Positions 1-5,662 of a stretch of DNA of 7,880 bases are shown in pieces. Source of the DNA: Desulfobacterales bacterium. GTDB lineage: Bacteria > Desulfobacterota > DSM-4660 > Desulfatiglandales > JALVZP01. The stretch is from contig JALVZP010000102.1 of the NCBI GenBank assembly GCA_027037575.1, forward strand, positions 3,703 to 11,582, written 5' to 3'. A model generated the notes under the pieces. The model was not told where the DNA came from. It made no database searches and worked only from the letters and a program-made list of their open reading frames with translations. The translations under genes were made by a program, and so were the position numbers. The stretch's first letter is position 1; each line of letters starts with the position of its first letter.

Positions 1-26
1 GGTTATTTCTTTAAACCATAAAATAA

Positions 27-70
27 ACCTTTTTCTCTCCACCTGCCCTACCCCTTATCTTTTTTCCCTA
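27..70. other. pyrimidine-rich tract in the left non-coding region
   Basis: Positions 27-70 are almost all C and T on the plus strand, with only a few A and G. All six frames here are short or closed, and no SD-plus-start pair supports a gene entering from the left, so 1-236 is read as non-coding. The tract may belong to the 3' or 5' region of a gene outside the window. No function is claimed. Confidence 0.4.
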
Positions 71-135
71 AATAACATTTATTAGAAAAATTTGTCAATC
101 TAACTATCAAGATTAGGTATAGAGATACTTGCATC

Positions 136-162
136 TTGAGAATCTCCTGTTCAAAATATACT
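136..162 (+). promoter_or_regulatory. possible sigma-70-type promoter for the J-domain gene
   Basis: TTGAGA (136-141, 5/6 to the -35 consensus) and TATACT (157-162, 5/6 to the -10 consensus) are separated by 15 bases, shorter than the preferred 16-18. Transcription would start near 169 and give a leader of about 68 bases before the ATG at 237. AT-rich sequence produces such matches by chance, and the short spacer lowers confidence. The arms GAGAT (122-126) and ATCTC (142-146) form a small dyad overlapping the -35. Confidence 0.28.
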
Positions 163-220
163 TTTTATAAAGCTTGAAAATAAAAAAAAGCTCTGTTACT
201 TTATTTACACATCAAACTCA

Positions 221-227
221 GGAGAGG
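221..227 (+). promoter_or_regulatory. ribosome binding site that sets the J-domain gene start
   Basis: GGAGAGG lies 9 bases upstream of the ATG at 237. The open frame extends up to a TTG at 174, but no purine-rich SD of this quality precedes that codon. A GTG at 231 is too close to the site. ATG 237 is therefore preferred. Confidence 0.65.
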
Positions 228-236
228 GAAGTGGAA

Positions 237-965
237 ATGACTCAGACAATTCACCCTGTTCCTATCACAAAAACGAAGACAGAAAGAAGATGTCTTTCCT
301 GTGGAACTACTGATATCAAACCTGGAAGAAGATACTGCTCAGAAGAGTGTAGACAACACATGAATTGGGTTCTTTCTCTTTCAAAAGGACTATTGAAAGC
401 AGTAAATGCAAGATATGCTACCTTTTTCTATACATCTGAATATGTGATCTTAGATATTTTACCAGCTTGGTCTAATGGGATATCCAGGTTTATAGGAAGA
501 AGAAGGCCAGGAAACAAGCCTGCGGAAGATCTTAAAGAATTAATTCTTTATTGGGGTAAGAAGTGGCATGAGCTCGTAAACAGTAATAATTCTAAAAGCT
601 ATGCATCATTTGTTATTGTCAAGCAAACTTATATAAAAGGACTTGATCCTGAATCAATAAAACCTGTAAAGGTTACAATACCGAGATTGACTCAAAGGGA
701 AAAAGGATATATGAGAATTTTAAAGATAAAAAAGGAGGATCTTTTTTCAGAAGATGCTGTTAGATTTATAAAGACTGCTTACAGAAAAATGGCAAAATTG
801 TATCATCCTGACAGTGGAGGAGATGAAGAAAAATTTAAACAATTAAATGAGGCACATAGACATATGCTTACGTGGGCGAAAAACCCAAATTACAATATCA
901 GAAAGGCCTTAGAAGGATGCTGGTCATACGATGGATCTACTAATAAATGGTCCCCACCTCTATAA
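237..965 (+). CDS. J-domain protein with N-terminal four-cysteine zinc finger
   Basis: A 242-residue protein (from ATG 237) with no signal peptide or clear membrane segment, so probably cytoplasmic. Near the N terminus C19-x2-C22-x11-C34-x3-C38, with RYCSEEC around the second pair, looks like a small treble-clef or ribbon-type zinc site. Residues about 155-215 form a J domain: the helix II motif AYRKMAKLYHPD carries the HPD tripeptide (190-192) that stimulates Hsp70 ATPase, followed by a helix III-like stretch, EEKFKQLNEAHRHM. The middle (about 45-150) is Arg/Lys/Trp-rich and I do not recognise it. Canonical DnaJ starts with the J domain and has a G/F region and four CxxCxGxG repeats. Here the J domain is C-terminal and those are absent, so this is a specialised co-chaperone that would recruit DnaK to an unknown client bound by the finger or middle region. 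The last 25 residues are Trp/Pro-containing. The stop overlaps the stop of the convergent ATPase gene. Confidence 0.82.
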   Translation: MTQTIHPVPITKTKTERRCLSCGTTDIKPGRRYCSEECRQHMNWVLSLSKGLLKAVNARYATFFYTSEYVILDILPAWSNGISRFIGRRRPGNKPAEDLKELILYWGKKWHELVNSNNSKSYASFVIVKQTYIKGLDPESIKPVKVTIPRLTQREKGYMRILKIKKEDLFSEDAVRFIKTAYRKMAKLYHPDSGGDEEKFKQLNEAHRHMLTWAKNPNYNIRKALEGCWSYDGSTNKWSPPL

Positions 966-3293
966 GATACAGACACTCCTTACTTGCCTTAAATCTGTAA
1001 GTCCCATAATTATTTTCCTTATACCATCCTGCATAAGTGTCCTCATCCCATCTTTTATAGCCTGGCTTCTCAATTGATCTACTGGTGCTTTTCTTTGAAT
1101 GAGCTCTTTTATTTCAGGTGTTCCAACAAGAAGTTCAAAAAGTGCTACTCTCCCTTTATAGCCTGTATTATTGCAATTTTCACATCCTTTTGGTCTATAA
1201 AGAACAAGGTCATTATTATATTCGATCCCTAACTCTTCAAATCCATCTCCATAAAGTTTTCTCAAGGTCTCAAATTCACTTTCTGAAGGATGATAGGACT
1301 CTTTACACTTGGGACATAGAGTTCTTGCTAAACGTTGAGCAAGAATCCCTAAGATGGCATCTGCAAAGTTAAATGGATCCAGCCCTATATTTAGTAACCT
1401 AGTAATAGTTTCAGGTGCACTGTTTGTATGTAGTGTGCTTAATACTAAATGTCCTGTAAGGGATGCCTCAATAGCAGTAGATGCAGTTTCATAATCTCTC
1501 ATCTCTCCTATCATTATCACATCAGGATCAGCTCTTAAAAAGGCCCTCATTGCAGCAGCAAAGTCAAGACCTATCTTTGGTAAAACCTGCACCTGCCTCA
1601 GACCTTCCTGTGTGATTTCAACAGGATCTTCTGCTGTCCATATCTTCTTCTCTGGAGTGTTTATTTGTCTTAATGCAGAGTGAAGGGTTGTTGTTTTTCC
1701 TGAACCAGTAGGACCAACCACAAGTATAAGTCCATAAGGTTTATGGATCATCTCTAAGAATTCTTTATAGTCCCTTTCTCTCATATAAAGCTTTTCCAAT
1801 GGAATTGGTTCTCCACTGTGGAGTATTCTCATAACCACATCCTCATTTTGATTTACTGTAGGTATGGTAGCAACCCTGAGCTCAATATCTAATGGTGCAT
1901 ATTTCCTGAATAATATCTTTCCATCCTGAGGCAGTCTCCTTTCAGAGATATCCAGATCAGCCATTATTTTTATCCTGGATATAAGGGCATTTTTATAGAT
2001 ATATGGGATAGTTTGATATACATGGCATACTCCATCTATCCTTGTTCTTATAATTACTGGCTTTTTACCGGACTGAGGTTCTATATGTATATCTGATGCC
2101 CCTTTATTATATGCATCTATTATTATTTTATTGACAAGCTGTACAATAACACTATCCTCTTCAGAAATATATTCTTCTTCCTCTTCTTCTGCTTCTTCTG
2201 CCTCTATTTTTTCTCCTGTTTCTAACTGGGTTAGCAGATCTTCAATATTGGTACTTTCTTCTAAAGAAAAGACCTTCTTTGTCTTAAAAAAAAGGTCTAT
2301 AATCTTTTCGATATCTTCCTTTGTAGACACCCAGTACTCAAATTTGTTACCAGGAAGTACTTTGGAGATTACATCTCTTGCAGGAAGAAAATTAGGATCT
2401 TCCATTACTACTATGATTTTATCTTCCTTCTTTGCTATAGGAACAAATCCATAATATTTTAAGAAACTTGGTTTAAGACCTTTTAGAAGATCAGTTGGAA
2501 TAGGCATATTTGGATCATAAGAGATAAAGGGGGCTTTATAGAATTCAGATAGAGATTTTGCCAGATCCTCTTTGGAAACATTAAAATCACTTATAAGAAT
2601 AGACTCCACACTTTTCTTTAGCTTTCTGGCAATAGACATGGCCCTTGAAAGATCTTGAGTATTAATGATGTTATTTCTTATAAGATAGTCAAATTTTGTC
2701 TGAGTTGTCTTTTGAGCAGCCCTTTGATTTTTAAAAAAGGCAATTCCCAAGACATTGGCAATTTCTTGAACAAACTTTTCGTCCTCTTCAGTAAATTGAT
2801 CTGAACTTTTTTTATTTATAAGCTGAACGACTCCAAGTATATATCTTTTATAAACAATTGGAGCAGCAAGGACCTGTTTTGTCCTATAGCCGGTTTTTTC
2901 ATCCCATTTTTTATCAAACCTAAGGTAGGGACTTATCTTCCTTAATTCATCTTCGTTTCTTACTTCTGATATATTTATAGTTTTGCATGCCCATGCAGAA
3001 TAACCAGCTATACTGCTGGGATTAATTGGAACCCTTATTTCATTTATCTCATCTCCTGTTTTGAATTTAGAGTATAGCTGCCTATTTAGACCATCTATTG
3101 CATATATAGTGATCCTGTCTGCATCAAAGAGGGATAATATCTCACCTTGAAGGTTTATTAGAATTTCTTCTGTATTCGATGCAGAATGGATTTCATTTAT
3201 GATTCGATTCAGCTTTTTTTGATATTCTAATTCTTTTTCAAGACTAATTTTATCCTCAGTAGCAGCTTCTTTCTTTTTTAGAAAAAATGCCAT
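960..3293 (-). CDS. GspE/PilB-family assembly ATPase with N-terminal GAF sensor domain
   Basis: A 777-residue cytoplasmic hexameric motor of the type IV pilus/type II secretion class. Domains (numbered from the ATG at 3293): coiled stretch 15-40; GAF domain about 42-187 ending in an NK...FxxxDE pattern (N160, K161, F167, D171, E172); an MshEN/T2SSE_N-like domain about 198-335; an acidic Glu linker 364-380; ATPase core about 380-770. The core shows ASDIHIEP (399-406), SERRLPQDGK (450-459), Walker A GPTGSGKT (527-534), Walker B region with GEMRD (596-600), His box STLHT (619-623) and a four-Cys zinc site (C660, C663, C704, C707), so it should be active. PilB is usually about 560-570 residues; the GAF part explains the excess. 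An in-frame TTG at 3371 would add 26 residues, but it lies inside the putative -35 box, whereas ATG 3293 follows AAGGAGA. PilB-type (pilus extension), MshE or GspE cannot be separated without partners; no pilC, pilT or pilin gene is in view. Divergent from a PilJ-type receptor. Confidence 0.92.
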   Translation of the reverse strand: MAFFLKKKEAATEDKISLEKELEYQKKLNRIINEIHSASNTEEILINLQGEILSLFDADRITIYAIDGLNRQLYSKFKTGDEINEIRVPINPSSIAGYSAWACKTINISEVRNEDELRKISPYLRFDKKWDEKTGYRTKQVLAAPIVYKRYILGVVQLINKKSSDQFTEEDEKFVQEIANVLGIAFFKNQRAAQKTTQTKFDYLIRNNIINTQDLSRAMSIARKLKKSVESILISDFNVSKEDLAKSLSEFYKAPFISYDPNMPIPTDLLKGLKPSFLKYYGFVPIAKKEDKIIVVMEDPNFLPARDVISKVLPGNKFEYWVSTKEDIEKIIDLFFKTKKVFSLEESTNIEDLLTQLETGEKIEAEEAEEEEEEYISEEDSVIVQLVNKIIIDAYNKGASDIHIEPQSGKKPVIIRTRIDGVCHVYQTIPYIYKNALISRIKIMADLDISERRLPQDGKILFRKYAPLDIELRVATIPTVNQNEDVVMRILHSGEPIPLEKLYMRERDYKEFLEMIHKPYGLILVVGPTGSGKTTTLHSALRQINTPEKKIWTAEDPVEITQEGLRQVQVLPKIGLDFAAAMRAFLRADPDVIMIGEMRDYETASTAIEASLTGHLVLSTLHTNSAPETITRLLNIGLDPFNFADAILGILAQRLARTLCPKCKESYHPSESEFETLRKLYGDGFEELGIEYNNDLVLYRPKGCENCNNTGYKGRVALFELLVGTPEIKELIQRKAPVDQLRSQAIKDGMRTLMQDGIRKIIMGLTDLRQVRSVCIL
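2172..2204 (-). repeat. GAA/GAG-type trinucleotide low-complexity tract inside the ATPase gene
   Basis: On the coding (minus) strand this is a run of GAA, GAG and GCA codons encoding the Glu-rich linker between the MshEN-like domain and the ATPase core. Length changes by slippage would remain in frame and only alter linker length. Confidence 0.6.
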
Positions 3294-3297
3294 AATT

Positions 3298-3304
3298 TCT
3301 CCTT
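3298..3304 (-). promoter_or_regulatory. ribosome binding site that sets the ATPase start
   Basis: On the minus strand AAGGAGA precedes ATG 3293 with about 5 bases between AGGAG and the start codon, directly after a run of eight A. This strong site chooses ATG 3293 over the upstream in-frame TTG at 3371. Confidence 0.75.
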
Positions 3305-3342
3305 TTTTTTGTTGCAAATATATTGAAATAAATTCTTTGATA

Positions 3343-3371
3343 ATCTTAAACTGATTTTTTTCTTTTTTCAA
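3343..3371 (-). promoter_or_regulatory. sigma-70-type promoter for the ATPase gene
   Basis: Read on the minus strand: TTGAAA (3371-3366, 5/6 to the -35 consensus), a 17-base spacer, then TAAGAT (3348-3343, 4/6 to the -10 consensus). Transcription would start near 3336, leaving a leader of about 43 bases before the strong SD and ATG 3293. Spacing and position are ideal, but the -10 is imperfect and the region is AT-rich. Confidence 0.45.
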
Positions 3372-3404
3372 CCTAATGTCTGAGTCTGTTGTTACTATTT
3401 TAAA

Positions 3405-3430
3405 ATGTCACACTTAATTAAGATGTCACA
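3405..3430. repeat. 8-base direct repeat flanking a perfect 10-base palindrome
   Basis: ATGTCACA occurs at 3405-3412 and again at 3423-3430, with the self-complementary CTTAATTAAG (3413-3422) exactly filling the gap. The copies are 18 bases apart, roughly -73 and -91 relative to the proposed ATPase transcription start, a place where an activator could bind. The complement TGTGACAT resembles a CRP/FNR-family half-site, but the copies are in direct rather than inverted orientation, so the binding protein is unknown. Confidence 0.55.
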
Positions 3431-3492
3431 TAGTAAGCCTTTTAGATATTAGATATGGGCAAAATTAAAACAAAATCAGTAATAACACAAAG

Positions 3493-3530
3493 TTTTATTC
3501 GAACATGAGTCATTCTTTGTTCGAAAAAAA
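3493..3530. repeat. long inverted repeat, operator-like or RNA hairpin
   Basis: TTCGAACA (3498-3505) and TGTTCGAA (3518-3525) are perfect inverted copies around a 12-base centre. Allowing one mismatch, the arms extend to 13 bases each (TTTT outside left, AAAA outside right). A U-run does not follow the stem unpaired on either strand, so it does not look like an intrinsic terminator, and a divergent intergenic region does not need one. A dimeric regulator site or structured RNA leader is more likely. Confidence 0.6.
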
Positions 3531-3572
3531 TAAAAAAAGGAGATGATAAAAGATGTAATAATAGTTCCGGTC

Positions 3573-3614
3573 ATTGAGTGGTTTTAATTACTTAATCTTT
3601 CAGTGAGAGATTAA
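3573..3614 (+). promoter_or_regulatory. two mutually exclusive hairpins in the receptor leader region
   Basis: Hairpin A pairs ATTGAGT (3573-3579) with ACTTAAT (3590-3596): 7 pairs, one G-U. Hairpin B pairs TTAATCTTTC (3592-3601) with GAGAGATTAA (3605-3614): 10 pairs, one G-U, 3-base loop. They share 3592-3596, so only one can form. If transcription of the receptor begins upstream, this could act as a switchable leader; a loose T-run (3622-3626) follows 7 bases after B, too far for a standard terminator. No known riboswitch class was recognised. Confidence 0.35.
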
Positions 3615-3633
3615 AGACCAATTTTTACAGAGA

Positions 3634-3649
3634 TGTCCCAAAATGGACA
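3634..3649. repeat. short inverted repeat TGTCC-N6-GGACA
   Basis: TGTCC (3634-3638) and GGACA (3645-3649) are perfect inverted 5-base arms around CAAAAT, about 75 bases before the receptor ATG. It may be an operator half-site pair and overlaps the only weak -35 candidate. Such short arms can arise by chance. Confidence 0.35.
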
Positions 3650-3706
3650 GTTTAAAGATAGTTAGTAATGAGGTGGTTTCTACAAAATAATATGGTCGTT
3701 AAATAT

Positions 3707-3718
3707 AGGAAGGGAGGG
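3707..3718 (+). promoter_or_regulatory. very purine-rich ribosome binding site of the chemoreceptor
   Basis: AGGAAGGGAGGG sits immediately before ATG 3723, with 9 bases from AGGAAGG and 4 from GGGAGGG. It offers two overlapping SD registers and predicts strong initiation. Confidence 0.7.
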
Positions 3719-3722
3719 AAAA

Positions 3723-5648
3723 ATGAAGAATATTAGCCTTAAAAAAGGATTGGGATATTTACTAATATTTTTATTTTCTCTTCAGTTACTCGCTTCTTTA
3801 TTGGTCTTTTGGATCTTTTCCTATCAGGAAAGTTTATCAGTGGCCTTAAATATATCTGGCAGGCAAAGAATGCTTACTCAGAAAATGACAAAAGAGAGCT
3901 TTATATATGCAAAGATGCCAACACCAGACCATTTAAAGCAAATAATAGAGACTGCCAATCTGTTTGATAAAAGCCTTTATGCATTGAAAAATGGTTCAAA
4001 AGAGATGATGCTGAAAAAACTTAAGGATAAAAATGCCCTGGAAAAATGGCAGGCATGTGCTCAAGTATGGAAAGAATTTTATAAACATATTTTAGCTCTT
4101 AAAACTTGCAAACCAGGCAGTCCAGAATTTGAGTCTCATCTTTCATATATAAAGGATAATAACTTAAGAGTATTAAAACGGGCTCATCAATTTGTCCTTG
4201 CACTACAGGATCTTGCCCTGAAAAAAGTGAGAGAGACAAAGATGTTGCTTGTGACATTTGTATTTTTGAATCTTTTTGCCACAATAGGCGGATTTATTTT
4301 GGTTAAGAAAAGAATCATTTTGCCTCTCGATAAGATAATTAATGCCTTTAGAGAAATTTCAAAGGGAAATATGAATGTTTCTATTAAAGAGGAAGGCGTA
4401 AATGAAATAAGAGAATTGAGTCGAGTAGCAAAAGGCATGACCATGTTTATTGGAAGTGCCATGAAGGTATTTAAATCACAAGAGGGGCTTCAGAAAGAGA
4501 TCCAGAAAATTATTTCTTCAACTACAAGGAATGTTTTGAATGGTGCTGAACAGGTTGGGGCCTTGGTAGGGAGAGTCAATGATATTAGTTTGACTACAAA
4601 GGATGCTATGGAGGCAGTAAATCGTTCTGCAAAAGAGCTTTCTCTGGCAATCAATGAAATTTCTGAAAATATTAGCAGAACCGCAATCTCTATTAATGAA
4701 GTTCGAGATAAGGCAGAAAATGCCAGCCAGGTTATGGAACGTTTTAGTATTCATACTCAAGAGATTGGAAAGATTGTTGAAACAATTCAGAAAATAGCTG
4801 AAGAAACCAATCTCCTTGCATTGAATGCTACTATCGAGGCTTCACGGGCAGGCACGGCAGGCAGGAGTTTTGCAGTAGTAGCTAATGAAATAAAGGAGCT
4901 TGCTCAGGAAACAGCCAATTCTGCAAAAGAGATATCAGATATGGTTGCAAATATACAGGATAATGTTGGTGGAGCAGTGTCTTCAGTAAATGAGATACTG
5001 AATTCTGCTATAGAGCTTAGCGAATATGCAAGCACCATAACCAGTGCAGTAGAAGAGCAAAACATTGTAGTTAAGGATATATCAGATCGTATAAATCTTA
5101 ACTTCCAGGACATTGACAAATTGAATAAAGAATCAAATGAATTAAAGAAGATAAGTGAACATTTCTTAGATATTGCTGGCCAGTTGGAGACCCCTGTTGA
5201 ATCCTTAAAAGAGATTATCAGTGAAATAACCCATGTAGTCAGTCTGTTTGATGTCTCTCACGAAGAGGTTAATGCAGATGATCTTAAAGGTCTTCCAAGC
5301 CATGTTATATTAGAAGAGGCATATCTGGACCATCTTTTATGGAGATCTAAGACTGTCCAGTCAATACTTAAAGGAGATGATAAGACTAAATCTGGGAAAG
5401 ATGATAAATGCCTTTTGGGACAAATACTAAACAATTCAAATATAATAGATCAAAATGAAGTAAAATCTATCTTACAAAAAATACGGAAAGACCATGAAAG
5501 ACTCCACAGTCTGGTTTATGGATATAAATTTGACTCTTCTGTAAGCAAGAGGACAGTCTGGCTGAACACTCAACTAAAACCAATTTTTGAGAATATAGCC
5601 TTGAATCTTCATAATGCACTAAGTCTCCTGTCTAATCGAAACATATAA
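3723..5648 (+). CDS. methyl-accepting chemotaxis protein, PilJ-type sensor plus C-terminal CZB domain
   Basis: A 641-residue inner-membrane chemoreceptor. Order: TM1 about 11-33; periplasmic PilJ/NarX-like helical sensor about 35-165 with ISGRQRMLTQKMTKES (44-59), the hallmark of the type IV pili MCP N-terminal family; TM2 about 173-195; HAMP about 196-250; kinase-control coiled coil about 260-505 with tip IAEETNLLALNATIEASRAG (358-377). Aligned to E. coli Tsr, the key tip residues N368, E372, R375 and V385 are kept, while the usual AGE of AGE-x-GRG is AGT (T378) and the last G is S382. A CZB (chemoreceptor zinc-binding) domain follows at about 526-600, with H537 (DHLLW), C563 (DKCLLGQ), H591 and H595 (DHERLH) as predicted 3-His/1-Cys ligands. 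About 40 further residues end without a CheR-tethering pentapeptide. It would signal through CheA/CheW, none of which are in view. Probably cotranscribed with the barrel gene 14 bases downstream. Flagellar versus pilus output is not decided. Confidence 0.93.
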   Translation: MKNISLKKGLGYLLIFLFSLQLLASLLVFWIFSYQESLSVALNISGRQRMLTQKMTKESFIYAKMPTPDHLKQIIETANLFDKSLYALKNGSKEMMLKKLKDKNALEKWQACAQVWKEFYKHILALKTCKPGSPEFESHLSYIKDNNLRVLKRAHQFVLALQDLALKKVRETKMLLVTFVFLNLFATIGGFILVKKRIILPLDKIINAFREISKGNMNVSIKEEGVNEIRELSRVAKGMTMFIGSAMKVFKSQEGLQKEIQKIISSTTRNVLNGAEQVGALVGRVNDISLTTKDAMEAVNRSAKELSLAINEISENISRTAISINEVRDKAENASQVMERFSIHTQEIGKIVETIQKIAEETNLLALNATIEASRAGTAGRSFAVVANEIKELAQETANSAKEISDMVANIQDNVGGAVSSVNEILNSAIELSEYASTITSAVEEQNIVVKDISDRINLNFQDIDKLNKESNELKKISEHFLDIAGQLETPVESLKEIISEITHVVSLFDVSHEEVNADDLKGLPSHVILEEAYLDHLLWRSKTVQSILKGDDKTKSGKDDKCLLGQILNNSNIIDQNEVKSILQKIRKDHERLHSLVYGYKFDSSVSKRTVWLNTQLKPIFENIALNLHNALSLLSNRNI

Positions 5649-5662
5649 AAAGGGAGTAAGTT

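Larger units (their letters stand above)
3294..3722. other. divergent intergenic region, rich in repeats and dyads
   Basis: These 429 bases separate the ATPase (leftward) from the chemoreceptor operon (rightward). Contents in order: ATPase RBS and promoter (3298-3371), a direct repeat around a palindrome (3405-3430), a tandem 7-base repeat TTAGATA (3442-3455), a long inverted repeat (3493-3530), a pair of competing hairpins (3573-3614), a short inverted repeat (3634-3649) and the receptor RBS (3707-3718). I find no convincing sigma-70, sigma-54 or sigma-28 promoter for the receptor; TGGACA (3644-3649), 16 bases, TAATGA (3666-3671) is a weak candidate. No protein-coding frame of convincing length or with good SD spacing was found, and no known riboswitch consensus was recognised. 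Confidence 0.7.

Noticed and set aside
174..236. In-frame TTG start giving the J-domain protein 21 extra residues
   Set aside because: No good SD before TTG 174, whereas GGAGAGG is well placed for ATG 237; the -10 candidate also lies just before 174.
1118..1372. Open plus-strand frame of 84 codons
   Set aside because: Lies antisense to the ATPase zinc-site region; composition is a mirror of the real gene and no RBS was seen.
2131..2454. Ser-rich open plus-strand frame of 107 codons
   Set aside because: The Ser run is the antisense image of the Glu linker tract; not a credible protein.
3294..3371. 26-residue N-terminal extension of the ATPase from TTG 3371
   Set aside because: The TTG is part of the putative -35 box and a strong AAGGAGA site precedes ATG 3293.
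3493..3530. Intrinsic terminator reading of the long inverted repeat
   Set aside because: The T and A runs are part of the stem, no unpaired U-run follows on either strand, and a divergent region has no transcript end there.
3543..3587. Tiny ORF of 14 codons after AAAGGAG in the intergenic region
   Set aside because: The SD abuts the ATG, so spacing is wrong; the next ATG (3553) is followed directly by TAA. No support for translation.
3668..3736. Short upstream ORF overlapping the chemoreceptor start
   Set aside because: No suitable SD before ATG 3668, and the GAGGTGG site is 15 bases from ATG 3692; too short to judge.
4099..5119. Four open minus-strand frames opposite the chemoreceptor
   Set aside because: Shadows of the strongly supported MCP coding sequence, with no recognisable domains.
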